A stretch of 19,229 bases of DNA from Gammaproteobacteria bacterium (GTDB lineage Bacteria > Pseudomonadota > Gammaproteobacteria > Pseudomonadales > M0112), in NCBI GenBank assembly GCA_006227085.1, contig SBFY01000125.1:1-19229 (forward strand), read 5' to 3'. Below the pieces are notes generated by a model. That model did not search any database. It saw only the letters and a program-made list of their open reading frames with translations, and was not told the origin of the DNA. The first letter of the stretch is position 1. Every line of letters begins with the position of its first letter. The position numbers were made by a program, and so were the translations under genes. Positions 6,981 through 16,992 of this stretch are shown here, one piece after another.

Positions 6981-7376
6981 ATGAGTATGCAAGATTCATT
7001 GGCGGATATGCTGACACGCATTCGCAATGCCCAATTGGCCAAGAAAGCCAATGTGGTGTTGCCGTCATCCAAATTGAAAGTGGCGGTTGCCAAGGTGCTG
7101 GAAGAAGAAGGCTATATCGCTGGCTACAAGGTGGATAGCGATGAAGGCAAGCTGCAGCTGGAAATTTCCCTGAAATACCATCAGGGCCAGCCAGTCATTG
7201 AAGAAATTGCCCGTGTGAGTCGTCCAAGCCGTCGCCTGTACTCTGGTAGCGATGATCTTCCCAGCGTACGCAATGGGTTGGGTGTTGCTATTGTCAGCAC
7301 CAGCAAGGGTGTCATGACTGACCGCGCAGCTCGCAAGGCTGGTGTGGGTGGCGAAATCCTGTGCACCGTTTATTGA
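6981..7376 (+). CDS. rpsH: Small ribosomal subunit protein S8 (uS8)
   Basis: S8 binds the central domain of 16S rRNA. In E. coli it also represses spc-operon translation by binding its mRNA. The product is 131 residues (E. coli 130), begins MSMQDSLADMLTRIRNAQ and ends with the conserved STSKGVMTDRAARKAGVGGE region. I keep the first ATG at 6981, because GGAG (6967-6970) precedes it and the MSMQD start matches E. coli; ATG 6987 is an alternative only two codons inside. Confidence 0.98.
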   Translation: MSMQDSLADMLTRIRNAQLAKKANVVLPSSKLKVAVAKVLEEEGYIAGYKVDSDEGKLQLEISLKYHQGQPVIEEIARVSRPSRRLYSGSDDLPSVRNGLGVAIVSTSKGVMTDRAARKAGVGGEILCTVY

Positions 7377-7397
7377 TCTGAGTGAGTAATAGATACC

Positions 7398-7931
7398 ATG
7401 TCACGTATTGCAAAAAATCCGGTTCAGCTGCCCTCAGGGGTTGAGGTGAAGCTGAATGGTGCCATGCTCAACGTCAAGGGCGCTAAAGGCTCGCTTGAAG
7501 CGCGTATCCATCGTGATGTCGCTGTGGTGCAGGAAGGCAGTGAGCTGACGTTTGCTCCAAAGAGCGCTTCCAAGCAAGCGAATGCCATGGCGGGTACCAC
7601 CCGTGCCTTGGTGAGCAATATGGTTAAAGGCGTTAGCACCGGTTTTGAGCGCAAGCTGGAGCTGGTTGGCGTTGGTTATCGTGCCAAGGCCGCTGGCAAG
7701 ACCTTGAACCTGACCTTGGGCTTTTCCCATCCGGTGGATTACCAGTTGCCTGAGGGCGTCACTGTGGAAACGCCTAGCCAGACGGAAATCGTGGTCAAAG
7801 GCGCTGACAAGCAGGTGGTTGGCCAGGTGGCAGCCGATATTCGCGGATTCCGTCCGCCCGAGCCTTACAAGGGCAAGGGTATCCGGTATGCCGGTGAGCA
7901 GATTCATCGCAAAGAAGCGAAGAAGAAGTAA
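7398..7931 (+). CDS. rplF: Large ribosomal subunit protein L6 (uL6)
   Basis: L6 binds near the sarcin-ricin loop and GTPase-associated region of the 50S subunit. The 177-residue product equals E. coli L6 and has the two repeated domains of the family. It begins MSRIAKNPVQLPSGVEV and ends with the signature RPPEPYKGKGIRYAGE (about 152-167). Its Shine-Dalgarno is weak (a GAGTGAG stretch), weaker than those of its neighbours. It lies 21 nt after rpsH. Confidence 0.98.
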   Translation: MSRIAKNPVQLPSGVEVKLNGAMLNVKGAKGSLEARIHRDVAVVQEGSELTFAPKSASKQANAMAGTTRALVSNMVKGVSTGFERKLELVGVGYRAKAAGKTLNLTLGFSHPVDYQLPEGVTVETPSQTEIVVKGADKQVVGQVAADIRGFRPPEPYKGKGIRYAGEQIHRKEAKKK

Positions 7932-7949
7932 TTGACAGGTAGCGTAACC

Positions 7950-8300
7950 ATGAATGTGAAAAAAGTTGCCAGATTGCGCCGTGCCAAGCGCACCCGGATG
8001 AAAATCCGTGAGTTGGGTGAGTTTCGACTGAGCATCCATCGCACTCCGCGGCATATCTATGCGCAGGTGTTTTCTGCTGGTGGTGACAGTGTTGTCGCGA
8101 GTGCTTCAACTCTCGATGCAGCATTGCGTGCAGGCAAAACGGGCAATGTGGATGCGGCTCGTGAAGTAGGCAAGTTGGTGGCTGAGCGTGCCAAGGCCGC
8201 GGGTGTGAGCCGTGTGGCATTTGATCGTTCAGGCTTCAAGTATCACGGGCGTGTAAAAGCCCTGGCAGACGCTGCTCGTGAAGCAGGTCTTGAATTCTAA
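7950..8300 (+). CDS. rplR: Large ribosomal subunit protein L18 (uL18)
   Basis: L18 binds 5S rRNA together with L5 and L25 in the central protuberance. I choose ATG 7950 (116 residues, MNVKKVARLRRAKRTR...), which gives the family length (E. coli 117) and has AGGT (7937-7940) nine bases upstream. A TTG six codons earlier is in frame but adds residues with no homology. Conserved features are HRTPRHIYAQV and the C-terminal SFDR-type segment FDRSGFKYHGRVKALADAAR. Confidence 0.97.
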   Translation: MNVKKVARLRRAKRTRMKIRELGEFRLSIHRTPRHIYAQVFSAGGDSVVASASTLDAALRAGKTGNVDAAREVGKLVAERAKAAGVSRVAFDRSGFKYHGRVKALADAAREAGLEF

Positions 8301-8309
8301 GGTGAGGCA

Positions 8310-8819
8310 ATGGCTGTGGTAGAACAGAAAGAAAAGAACGCGGATGGCCTGCAGGAAAAGCTGGTTCAGGTTAACCGTGTTGCCAAGGTGGTCAAGGGTG
8401 GCCGTATCTTCGCATTCACTGCATTGACGGTAGTGGGTGATGGCAAGGGCCGTATTGGCTTTGGTCGTGGCAAGGCACGTGAAGTGCCGCAAGCGATCCA
8501 GAAAGCCATGGAAGCGGCCAAGAAGAATATGATCCAGGTCGATCTGGCTGGTTCAACCCTGCACTACCCGGTGCGTGCACGTCATGGTGCGTCACGTGTA
8601 TACATGCAGCCGGCATCTGAAGGTACCGGCATCATCGCCGGTGGCGCGATGCGCGCGGTGCTTGAGTTGGCCGGTGTACAGAACGTTCTCGCCAAGTGCT
8701 ATGGCTCAACCAATCCGGTGAACGTGGTTCGTGCGACATTCAATGGCCTCAAGTCCATGCGTTCGCCCGAGCAAGTTGCCGCCAAGCGCGGTAAAACGGT
8801 TGAAGAGATTCTGGGTTAA
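8310..8819 (+). CDS. rpsE: Small ribosomal subunit protein S5 (uS5)
   Basis: S5 contacts S4 and S8 near the decoding region and mRNA entry; changes in it affect accuracy and spectinomycin resistance. The 169-residue product (E. coli 167) has an N-terminal double-stranded-RNA-binding-like domain with VNRVAKVVKGGRIFAFTAL (about 22-40). The C-terminal half contains GTGIIAGGAMRAVLELAGV. Ribosome binding at AAGGTGAGG overlaps the rplR stop, so initiation may be coupled to it. Confidence 0.98.
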   Translation: MAVVEQKEKNADGLQEKLVQVNRVAKVVKGGRIFAFTALTVVGDGKGRIGFGRGKAREVPQAIQKAMEAAKKNMIQVDLAGSTLHYPVRARHGASRVYMQPASEGTGIIAGGAMRAVLELAGVQNVLAKCYGSTNPVNVVRATFNGLKSMRSPEQVAAKRGKTVEEILG

Positions 8820-8834
8820 TTCAGGTATTTGATT

Positions 8835-9023
8835 ATGGCAGCCAGCAAAAAAATTCGCGTAACCCAGGTGCGTTCCACCAATGGTCGTTTGCAGGCACAT
8901 AAAGCCTGTATGGCAGGCTTGGGTTTGCGCCGTATTGGCCACACGGTTGAGGTGGAAGATACCCCGGCTGTTCGCGGCATGATCAACAAGGTGTGCTACC
9001 TGGTGCAGGTCGAGGAGAATTGA
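8835..9023 (+). CDS. rpmD: Large ribosomal subunit protein L30 (uL30)
   Basis: L30 is a small 50S protein of 23S domain II. I start it at ATG 8835 (62 residues, MAASKKIRVTQVRSTNGR), rather than the in-frame TTG two codons earlier, because AGGT (8823-8826) is correctly spaced for the ATG. The core segment LGLRRIGHTVEVEDTP is characteristic, and the length is close to the E. coli 59. rplO begins one base after the stop. Confidence 0.97.
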   Translation: MAASKKIRVTQVRSTNGRLQAHKACMAGLGLRRIGHTVEVEDTPAVRGMINKVCYLVQVEEN

Positions 9024-9024
9024 G

Positions 9025-9471
9025 ATGAGTGATGCGATGCGTTTGAATACGCTCCGCCCGGCACAGGGACACAAAAAGCCCGCCAAGCGTGTGGGTCGTG
9101 GTATCGGCAGCGGTTTGGGTAAAACCTGCGGTGCTGGCCACAAGGGCCAGAAATCCCGCAAGAGCGGTGGTATTCGCCCGGGTTTTGAAGGCGGCCAGAT
9201 GCCATTGCAAATCCGCCTGCCCAAGTTTGGCTTCACGTCACGCGTTTCCATGGTTTCAGCCCAGGTGCGCTTGAGTGAGTTGGCATTGGTGAAAGCTGAT
9301 GTGATTGATCTGGATGCATTGAAGGCAGCCGGCCTGGTTTCCAAGGGTATCAAGCGTGCCAAGGTGTTCCTGTCTGGTGAACTGAACAAGCCAGTCACCG
9401 TGAAAGGTCTGGCTGTAACGAAAGGTGCGAAAGCGGCGATTGAAGCTGCTGGCGGTCGCATCGAGGAATAA
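9025..9471 (+). CDS. rplO: Large ribosomal subunit protein L15 (uL15)
   Basis: L15 is a late-assembly 50S protein with a long basic N-terminal extension threading into rRNA. The 148-residue product has the family signature GRGIGSGLGKTCGAGHKGQK (about 25-44), then GFEGGQMPLQIRLPKFGF. ATG 9025 is chosen because GAGGAG (9012-9017) lies seven bases upstream. ATG 9037 (MRLNTLRP) would match the E. coli start exactly but has no good site. secY follows after 3 nt. Confidence 0.97.
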   Translation: MSDAMRLNTLRPAQGHKKPAKRVGRGIGSGLGKTCGAGHKGQKSRKSGGIRPGFEGGQMPLQIRLPKFGFTSRVSMVSAQVRLSELALVKADVIDLDALKAAGLVSKGIKRAKVFLSGELNKPVTVKGLAVTKGAKAAIEAAGGRIEE

Positions 9472-9474
9472 TTT

Positions 9475-10794
9475 GTGGCAAAGCCCGGTTTGAACAGCAA
9501 GGCACCCGCATTAGGCGAGCTCAAGGCTCGCCTAGGGTTTTTATTGCTGGCCATTTTTATTTACCGGGTAGGTACCCATATTCCTGTGCCGGGCATTAAC
9601 CCGGACCAGGTGGCTGCCCTGATGAAGCAGAACCAGGGTACTGTGTTGGGACTGTTCAACATGTTTTCCGGTGGTGCACTGGAACGCATGAGTATCCTGG
9701 CCTTGGGTGTGCTGCCGTATATTTCAGCTTCCATCATCATGCAGTTGATGACGTCCGTGATGCCGCAGTTGGAGCAACTGAAGAAAGAAGGTGAAGCCGG
9801 GCGACGCAAGATTACCCAGTACACCCGTTATGGCACTTTGCTGTTGGCCGTTATCCAGGCAACTGGTATGTCTGTTGGTATGGGCAACAGTGGGCTGTTT
9901 TATGCCACAGGGCCAGGCGTGATTGTGACCGCAGTCGTGTCCCTGGTGACTGGCGCCATGTTCATGATGTGGCTCGGTGAGCAGATGACCGAGCGGGCGA
10001 TTGGCAACGGCATCTCCATGCTGATTTTTGCGGGTATTGTGGCCGGTCTGCCCAGCGCGATTGGGCAATCACTGGAACAAGCCCGCCAAGGTGAAATGAA
10101 TATCCTGGTGTTGATGCTGATCCTGGTGATCGCATCCGCTGTGATTTATTTTATCGTCAAGGTAGAACGCGCCCAGCGCCGTGTGCCGGTGAATTACGCC
10201 AAGCGCCAGCAAGGCCGCCATATGGTGCAGGGCCAGTCCAGTCATTTGCCATTGAAACTGAATATGGCTGGTGTGATCCCGGCGATTTTCGCCAGCAGTA
10301 TCCTGCTGTTCCCGGCATCCATTGCCCAGTGGACAGGTCAGGGCAGCGAAGAATTGAGCTGGCTGCAGGAAATTGGCATGGCCATCAGCCCCGGTCAGCC
10401 GGCGCACATCATTGTGTTCACCAGCCTGATTGTCTTTTTCTGCTTCTTTTACACGGCACTGGTCTTTAACCCGAAAGAGCTGTCAGAAAATCTGAAGCGT
10501 TCCGGGGCATTTGTGCCAGGCATCCGCCCGGGGGACCATACAGCCCGTTACCTGGATGGCGTGATGACCCGGCTGACCATGTTCGGTGCGGGTTATATGG
10601 CTCTGGTGTGTTTGTTGCCAGAGTTCCTGATCGTGTTCTGGAATGTACCGTTCTATCTGGGTGGTACGTCCTTGCTGATCGTTGTGGTGGTGGTGATGGA
10701 TTTCATGGCGCAGGTACAGTCGCACCTGCTGTCCCATGAATACGGTTCTGTGCTGCAGAAAGCGAATTTGAAAGCCTATGGGTCTGGCCGCTAA
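9475..10794 (+). CDS. secY: Preprotein translocase channel subunit SecY
   Basis: SecY is the inner-membrane channel of the Sec translocon, working with SecE/SecG, SecA and ribosomes. The product has 439 residues (E. coli 443) and the expected ten hydrophobic segments. Conserved parts are IPVPGI (about 36-41), the plug region NMFSGGALERMSI, ITQYTRYGTL, the loop NYAKRQQGR and the cytoplasmic GAFVPGIRPGDHTARYLD. The start is GTG with GAGGA (9463-9467) inside the rplO end. Codons 13-23 encode a perfect hairpin followed by five T residues, described separately. Confidence 0.98.
   Translation: MAKPGLNSKAPALGELKARLGFLLLAIFIYRVGTHIPVPGINPDQVAALMKQNQGTVLGLFNMFSGGALERMSILALGVLPYISASIIMQLMTSVMPQLEQLKKEGEAGRRKITQYTRYGTLLLAVIQATGMSVGMGNSGLFYATGPGVIVTAVVSLVTGAMFMMWLGEQMTERAIGNGISMLIFAGIVAGLPSAIGQSLEQARQGEMNILVLMLILVIASAVIYFIVKVERAQRRVPVNYAKRQQGRHMVQGQSSHLPLKLNMAGVIPAIFASSILLFPASIAQWTGQGSEELSWLQEIGMAISPGQPAHIIVFTSLIVFFCFFYTALVFNPKELSENLKRSGAFVPGIRPGDHTARYLDGVMTRLTMFGAGYMALVCLLPEFLIVFWNVPFYLGGTSLLIVVVVVMDFMAQVQSHLLSHEYGSVLQKANLKAYGSGR
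9512..9542 (+). terminator. Terminator-like hairpin inside the 5' end of secY
   Basis: A perfect 9-bp stem pairs TAGGCGAGC (9512-9520) with GCTCGCCTA (9526-9534) around the loop TCAAG. Three G residues and then TTTTT (9538-9542) follow. It has the form of an intrinsic terminator, although the T run starts three bases after the stem. The outermost pairs use leucine codons TTA and CTA, which appear uncommon in the neighbouring genes. A role in attenuating secY relative to upstream ribosomal genes is inferred; translating ribosomes would normally suppress folding. Confidence 0.45.
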
Positions 10795-10830
10795 GGTCGC
10801 CCGGGCGTAGGTCATAGTGGGAGCAAGATT

Positions 10831-10947
10831 ATGAAAGTGCGTGCATCCGTGAAGAAGATTTGCCGGGGCTGCAAAATCATCCGCCGTAAAGGTTCCGTGC
10901 GGGTGATTTGCAAGACCGAACCGCGCCACAAGCAGCGTCAGGGCTGA
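10831..10947 (+). CDS. rpmJ: Large ribosomal subunit protein L36 (bL36), zinc-binding form
   Basis: This 38-codon gene encodes the smallest ribosomal protein, with the family-typical start MKVRASVKKICRGCK and end RHKQRQG. Cys11, Cys14, Cys27 and His33 form the zinc-ribbon set, so it is the C-plus (zinc-requiring) version. L36 helps stabilise 23S rRNA near the stalk base. GGGAG (10819-10823) is correctly spaced from the ATG. It lies 36 nt after secY, the position it has in E. coli, and closes the spc group. Confidence 0.97.
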   Translation: MKVRASVKKICRGCKIIRRKGSVRVICKTEPRHKQRQG

Positions 10948-11055
10948 TGGTTGCTTTTTGCCGGCCGTGGCAATAAAATCTTGCGCCCTGCTGCCATTGT
11001 TGGCTGGCAAGGCTTTTGTAACTAACTGATTTATATAAGTTTTTGGAGCAATTGA
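10948..11055 (+). promoter_or_regulatory. rpmJ-rpsM spacer: candidate alpha-operon leader
   Basis: This 108-nt gap is one of the longest in the cluster. It contains TTGCC/GGCAA (10958-10962 with 10969-10973, loop GGCCGT), a second hairpin TGCCA/TGGCA (10992-10996 with 11005-11009), alternatively CTTGC/GCAAG (10980-10984 with 11007-11011) ahead of CTTTT, and an AT-rich tail (11019-11044) before GGAG. In E. coli the same position holds the S4-binding pseudoknot that represses the alpha operon. Equivalence is inferred from position and folding potential. I see no convincing -35/-10 pair. Confidence 0.4.
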
Positions 11056-11412
11056 ATGGCTCGTATTGCAGGCGTCAATATCCCTGACAACAAACATGCA
11101 GTGATTTCGCTGACCTATATCCATGGGATCGGTCGCACCCGCGCCAAAGGCATTTGCGCGGCGGCCGGTATTGCGGAAAGCACGAAGATCAGCGAATTGT
11201 CGGAAGACCAGGTGGATTCGCTGCGCCAACAGGTTGGCCAGTTTGTGGTGGAAGGTGACCTGCGCCGTGAAGTCTCCATGAACATCAAGCGTTTGCTGGA
11301 TCTGGGCTGTAACCGTGGCCTGCGCCACCGGAAAGGCCTGCCGGTCCGTGGCCAGCGCACCAAAACCAATGCCCGTACCCGCAAGGGCCCGCGCAAGCCA
11401 ATTCGCAAGTAA
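11056..11412 (+). CDS. rpsM: Small ribosomal subunit protein S13 (uS13)
   Basis: S13 lies in the 30S head, forms bridges with the 50S subunit, and its C-terminal tail touches P-site tRNA. The 118-residue product equals the E. coli length. It begins MARIAGVNIPDNKHAVISLT, contains the helix-hairpin-helix segment YIHGIGRTRAKGIC, and ends with the basic GLPVRGQRTKTNARTRKGPR type tail. GGAG (11045-11048) precedes the ATG by seven bases. It is the first gene of the alpha group. Confidence 0.98.
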   Translation: MARIAGVNIPDNKHAVISLTYIHGIGRTRAKGICAAAGIAESTKISELSEDQVDSLRQQVGQFVVEGDLRREVSMNIKRLLDLGCNRGLRHRKGLPVRGQRTKTNARTRKGPRKPIRK

Positions 11413-11443
11413 TACTGACCGTTTATCGTTATAGGTATTGATG

Positions 11444-11839
11444 ATGTCAAAAACTGCAAGCAAAACCGGTCGCAAGAAGAGCCGCCGTACCGTGGTGGAT
11501 GGGATGGCACATATCCATGCCTCCTTTAACAACACCATCGTGACGATCACCGATCACCAGGGCAATGCACTGTCATGGGCGACGTCTGGTGGTTCAGGCT
11601 TCCGCGGCTCCCGTAAGAGCACTCCGTTTGCCGCCCAGGTGGCTGCTGAGCGTGCCGGCAATGTGGCAGTAACTGAATACGGCATGAAAAGTGTCGATGT
11701 GGAAGTGAAGGGCCCCGGCCCTGGCCGTGAGTCAGCCGTTCGCGCCCTGCACAACTGCGGGCTGCGTGTGAACACCATCAAGGATGTCACGCCGATTCCA
11801 CATAACGGCTGCCGTCCACCGAAAAAGCGTCGCGTCTGA
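11444..11839 (+). CDS. rpsK: Small ribosomal subunit protein S11 (uS11)
   Basis: S11 forms part of the 30S platform near the E site. I choose ATG 11444 (131 residues, MSKTASKTGRKKSRR), because AGGT (11433-11436) is well spaced for it. An ATG just before (11441) and a TTG (11438) are in frame, so the exact start is uncertain by one or two codons. The body has AHIHASFNNTIVTITD, GSRKSTPFAAQVAAE and GPGPGRES, and the invariant C-terminus NGCRPPKKRRV. E. coli S11 has 129 residues. Confidence 0.97.
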   Translation: MSKTASKTGRKKSRRTVVDGMAHIHASFNNTIVTITDHQGNALSWATSGGSGFRGSRKSTPFAAQVAAERAGNVAVTEYGMKSVDVEVKGPGPGRESAVRALHNCGLRVNTIKDVTPIPHNGCRPPKKRRV

Positions 11840-11860
11840 TCAAGGATTCAGGAACATATT

Positions 11861-12481
11861 ATGGCCAGGTATATTGGACCCACTTGTAAGCTTGCTCGCC
11901 GTGAAGGGACTGACCTGTTCCTGAAGAGCGGTGTTCGTCCACTCGAATCCAAGTGCAAGACAGAAACCGCACCCGGCCAGCACGGCCAGCGTCGTGGTCG
12001 CCTGTCTGACTACGGCGTCCAGCTGCGTGAAAAGCAGAAAGTCCGTCGCCTGTACGGCATTCTGGAGCGCCAGTTCAGCAACTATTACAAGGAAGCTGCC
12101 CGCATCAAGGGTGCAACCGGTGAAAACCTGTTGCAACTGCTGGAATCACGCCTGGATAACGTCGTGTACCGGATGGGCTTTGGTGCAACCCGTGCTGAAG
12201 CACGCCAGTTGGTATCGCACCGTTGCATCCTGGTGAATGGCCAGACGGTGAATATTCCTTCTTGCCAAATCAAGGCAGGCGATGTGGTTGCTGTTCGTGA
12301 AAAAGCCAAGAACCAGTTGCGTGTGCAATCTGCCATGCAGTTGGCTGCCCAGCGTGCACCGGCTGAGTGGGTGGAAGTGAATGCCAGCAAAATGGAAGGC
12401 GTTTACAAGCGTGTCCCGGATCGCATTGATTTGTCATCCGAGATTAACGAGAACTTGATTGTCGAGTTGTACTCCAAGTAA
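11861..12481 (+). CDS. rpsD: Small ribosomal subunit protein S4 (uS4)
   Basis: S4 nucleates assembly of the 16S 5' domain and lines the mRNA entry pore. In E. coli it is also the repressor of the alpha operon. The product is 206 residues, as in E. coli. The N-terminal part has a single cysteine pattern (KCKTETAPGQHG) and lacks the four-cysteine zinc site seen in some bacteria. An S4 RNA-binding domain spans about 94-155, with RLDNVVYRMGFGATRAEARQ. The C-terminus ends NENLIVELYSK. An AGGA/CAGGA stretch precedes the ATG. Confidence 0.98.
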   Translation: MARYIGPTCKLARREGTDLFLKSGVRPLESKCKTETAPGQHGQRRGRLSDYGVQLREKQKVRRLYGILERQFSNYYKEAARIKGATGENLLQLLESRLDNVVYRMGFGATRAEARQLVSHRCILVNGQTVNIPSCQIKAGDVVAVREKAKNQLRVQSAMQLAAQRAPAEWVEVNASKMEGVYKRVPDRIDLSSEINENLIVELYSK

Positions 12482-12526
12482 TTGAGTGCATAACCCCTTT
12501 AGGGATAGTGGCCAACAGGTGAATGT

Positions 12527-13528
12527 ATGCAGAGTTCAGTGAACGAGTTTTTGACGCCTAATGTGATCAATGTTGAACACGTTAGCGCTACCGAAGCCAA
12601 GGTGACGCTGGAGCCGCTCGAGCGTGGCTTCGGTCATACCCTGGGTAACGCCCTGCGTCGTATCCTGCTGTCTTCCATGCCGGGTAGTGCGGTCACGGAA
12701 GTCGAGATTGAAGGTGTTCAGCACGAGTACAGCACCTTGGCGGGTGTTCGTGAAGACGTGATTGATATCCTGCTGAACCTGAAGGGTCTGGCAGTTTCCC
12801 TGCACGGCCAGCCGCACGCTGTGCTGACCCTGAACAAGTCCGGTGCTGGCGTGGTGACTGCCGCAGACATCCAGACCCCAGGCGATGTGAAAATTGCCAA
12901 CCCTGATCATGTCATTGCCCACCTGAACAAGGAAGGCAAGCTGAACATGAGCATCACGGTGGAATCCGGTCGTGGCTATGTACCGGTGGATGCGCGTGAA
13001 ACGGCAGAAGAAGAGAGCCGCTCTATTGGCCGCCTGCAGTTGGATGCGAGCTTCAGCCCGGTATACCGCGTTGCGTATAACGTTGAGAGCGCCCGTGTTG
13101 AGCAGCGTACTGATTTGGATAAGCTGATCATCACGCTGGAAACCAACGGCACGATCGATCCGGAAGACGCCATTCGTCGCGCTGCCACCATCCTGCAGCA
13201 GCAGCTGGCGGTATTCGTTGACCTGGAAGGCAGCGATGAAGCTGAGCCGGCACGTCACAGCGAAGAAGTGGATCCGATCCTGCTGCGCCCGGTTGATGAC
13301 CTGGAGCTGACGGTGCGTTCAGCCAACTGCCTGAAAGCAGAAAGCATTTATTACATCGGTGACCTGGTCCAGCGTACTGAAGTGGAGTTGCTGAAGACCC
13401 CGAACCTGGGCAAGAAATCGCTGACGGAAATCAAGGACGTATTGGCCCAGCATGGCCTGTCCCTGGGTTTGCGTCTGGAAAACTGGCCGCCGGCCAGCCT
13501 GCGTGGCGAGAAGCTGGCAGCGCGCTGA
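12527..13528 (+). CDS. rpoA: DNA-directed RNA polymerase subunit alpha
   Basis: The alpha dimer scaffolds assembly of RNA polymerase, and its C-terminal domain contacts UP elements and activators. The 333-residue product (E. coli 329) has the N-terminal assembly domain with LEPLERGFGHTLGNALRRIL (28-47), an acidic linker about 232-249, and the CTD from DPILLRPVDDLELTVRSANC. Arg264 matches the DNA-binding Arg265 of E. coli. CAGGTGA sets ATG 12527. Another ATG at 12523 is out of frame and only two bases from the ribosome site. It is cotranscribed with rpsD and rplQ. Confidence 0.99.
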   Translation: MQSSVNEFLTPNVINVEHVSATEAKVTLEPLERGFGHTLGNALRRILLSSMPGSAVTEVEIEGVQHEYSTLAGVREDVIDILLNLKGLAVSLHGQPHAVLTLNKSGAGVVTAADIQTPGDVKIANPDHVIAHLNKEGKLNMSITVESGRGYVPVDARETAEEESRSIGRLQLDASFSPVYRVAYNVESARVEQRTDLDKLIITLETNGTIDPEDAIRRAATILQQQLAVFVDLEGSDEAEPARHSEEVDPILLRPVDDLELTVRSANCLKAESIYYIGDLVQRTEVELLKTPNLGKKSLTEIKDVLAQHGLSLGLRLENWPPASLRGEKLAAR

Positions 13529-13549
13529 GCGAAAGGAATTTTTAGCAGT

Positions 13550-13565
13550 ACCGCCGCAAGGTGGT
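13550..13565 (+). other. GNRA-capped hairpin in the rpoA-rplQ spacer
   Basis: ACCGCC (13550-13555) pairs with GGTGGT (13560-13565), with one G-T wobble, around the tetraloop GCAA. A GCAA (GNRA) loop is exceptionally stable in RNA. No T run follows, so it is not a terminator. It could slow 3' decay or affect rplQ initiation 28 nt downstream; both roles are inferred. Confidence 0.35.
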
Positions 13566-13593
13566 TGATTGACAACAAAGTGAGTATGACACG

Positions 13594-13980
13594 ATGCGAC
13601 ATCGTCTGAGCGGCCGGATGCTTAACCGGACCAGTGCACACCGCAAAGCCATGTTCCGTAACATGGTGGCCTCCCTTGTGGAGCATGAAGTGATCCGCAC
13701 CACCTTGCCGAAAGCCAAGGAACTGCGTCGTCATGCCGAGCCGCTGATTACGCTGGCCAAGCAGGATTCTGTAGCCAATCGTCGCCTGGCGTTCAATCGC
13801 CTGCGTGACAAGGCGGCTGTGGGCAAGTTGTTTACCGACTTGGGCCCGCGTTACCAGGCACGTCCGGGTGGTTATGTACGCATCCTGAAGTGTGGTTTCC
13901 GTGATGGTGACAGCGCACCGATGGCGATTGTTGAACTGGTGGATCGTCCGGTAGCCGCCGAAGCGGTTGACGCTGAATAA
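13594..13980 (+). CDS. rplQ: Large ribosomal subunit protein L17 (bL17)
   Basis: L17 is a bacterial 50S protein near the tunnel exit. The 128-residue product (E. coli 127) begins MRHRLSGRMLNRTSAHRKAM, the family signature, and carries LPKAKELRRHAEPLITLAK (about 40-58) and RPGGYVRILKCGFRDGD. Only a weak GTGAG site, about ten bases away, precedes the ATG. It is the last gene of the cluster and ends just before a strong terminator. Confidence 0.98.
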   Translation: MRHRLSGRMLNRTSAHRKAMFRNMVASLVEHEVIRTTLPKAKELRRHAEPLITLAKQDSVANRRLAFNRLRDKAAVGKLFTDLGPRYQARPGGYVRILKCGFRDGDSAPMAIVELVDRPVAAEAVDAE

Positions 13981-13998
13981 ACCTGCAACATCCCCAAC

Positions 13999-14026
13999 AA
14001 AAAAGCGCCCAACAGGGCGCTTTTTT
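13999..14026. terminator. Bidirectional terminator between rplQ and uvrA
   Basis: Six A residues, GCGCCC (14005-14010), the loop AACA, GGGCGC (14015-14020) and six T residues form a fully symmetric stem with a T run on both strands. It lies 18 nt after the rplQ stop and 18 nt before the uvrA stop on the other strand. It can therefore end both convergent transcripts. Confidence 0.93.
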
Positions 14027-14044
14027 GCTTTCAGCGTGAGTGTT

Positions 14045-16918
<2,874 letters not shown>

Positions 16919-16946
16919 GACTGCACCAGGATGAAATGAACCGTCC

Positions 16947-16975
16947 ATTATAACGATAAGCGGTTTACGGCGAAG
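16947..16975 (-). promoter_or_regulatory. Candidate uvrA promoter
   Basis: On the minus strand a perfect -10 TATAAT occupies 16952-16947. Seventeen bases upstream the -35 position reads CTTCGC (or TTCGCC with a 16-nt spacer), which is weak. Transcription would start near 16940, giving a leader of about 22 nt. I see no CTGT-N8-ACAG LexA box in the whole uvrA-ssb gap. Confidence 0.55.
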
Positions 16976-16992
16976 ATAGGGCTTTGGACTGC

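Noticed and set aside
7932..7949. TTG extension of rplR; the same bases also contain TTGACA
   Set aside because: L18 homology and the AGGT site fit ATG 7950. The TTGACA has no matching -10 at 16-18 nt and is probably chance.
11015..11040. Possible promoter TTGTAA/TATATAAG before rpsM
   Set aside because: The spacing between the two hexamers is about 10-12 nt, too short for sigma-70, and no better -35 lies at 16-18 nt.
10483..11550. 355-codon minus-strand frame across the secY end, rpmJ, rpsM and the rpsK start
   Set aside because: It is antisense to four well-supported genes and rich in His/Gln/Thr runs typical of shadow frames; there is no family resemblance.
12536..13258. 240-codon minus-strand frame inside rpoA
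   Set aside because: Shadow of rpoA; composition is explained by the opposite coding strand.
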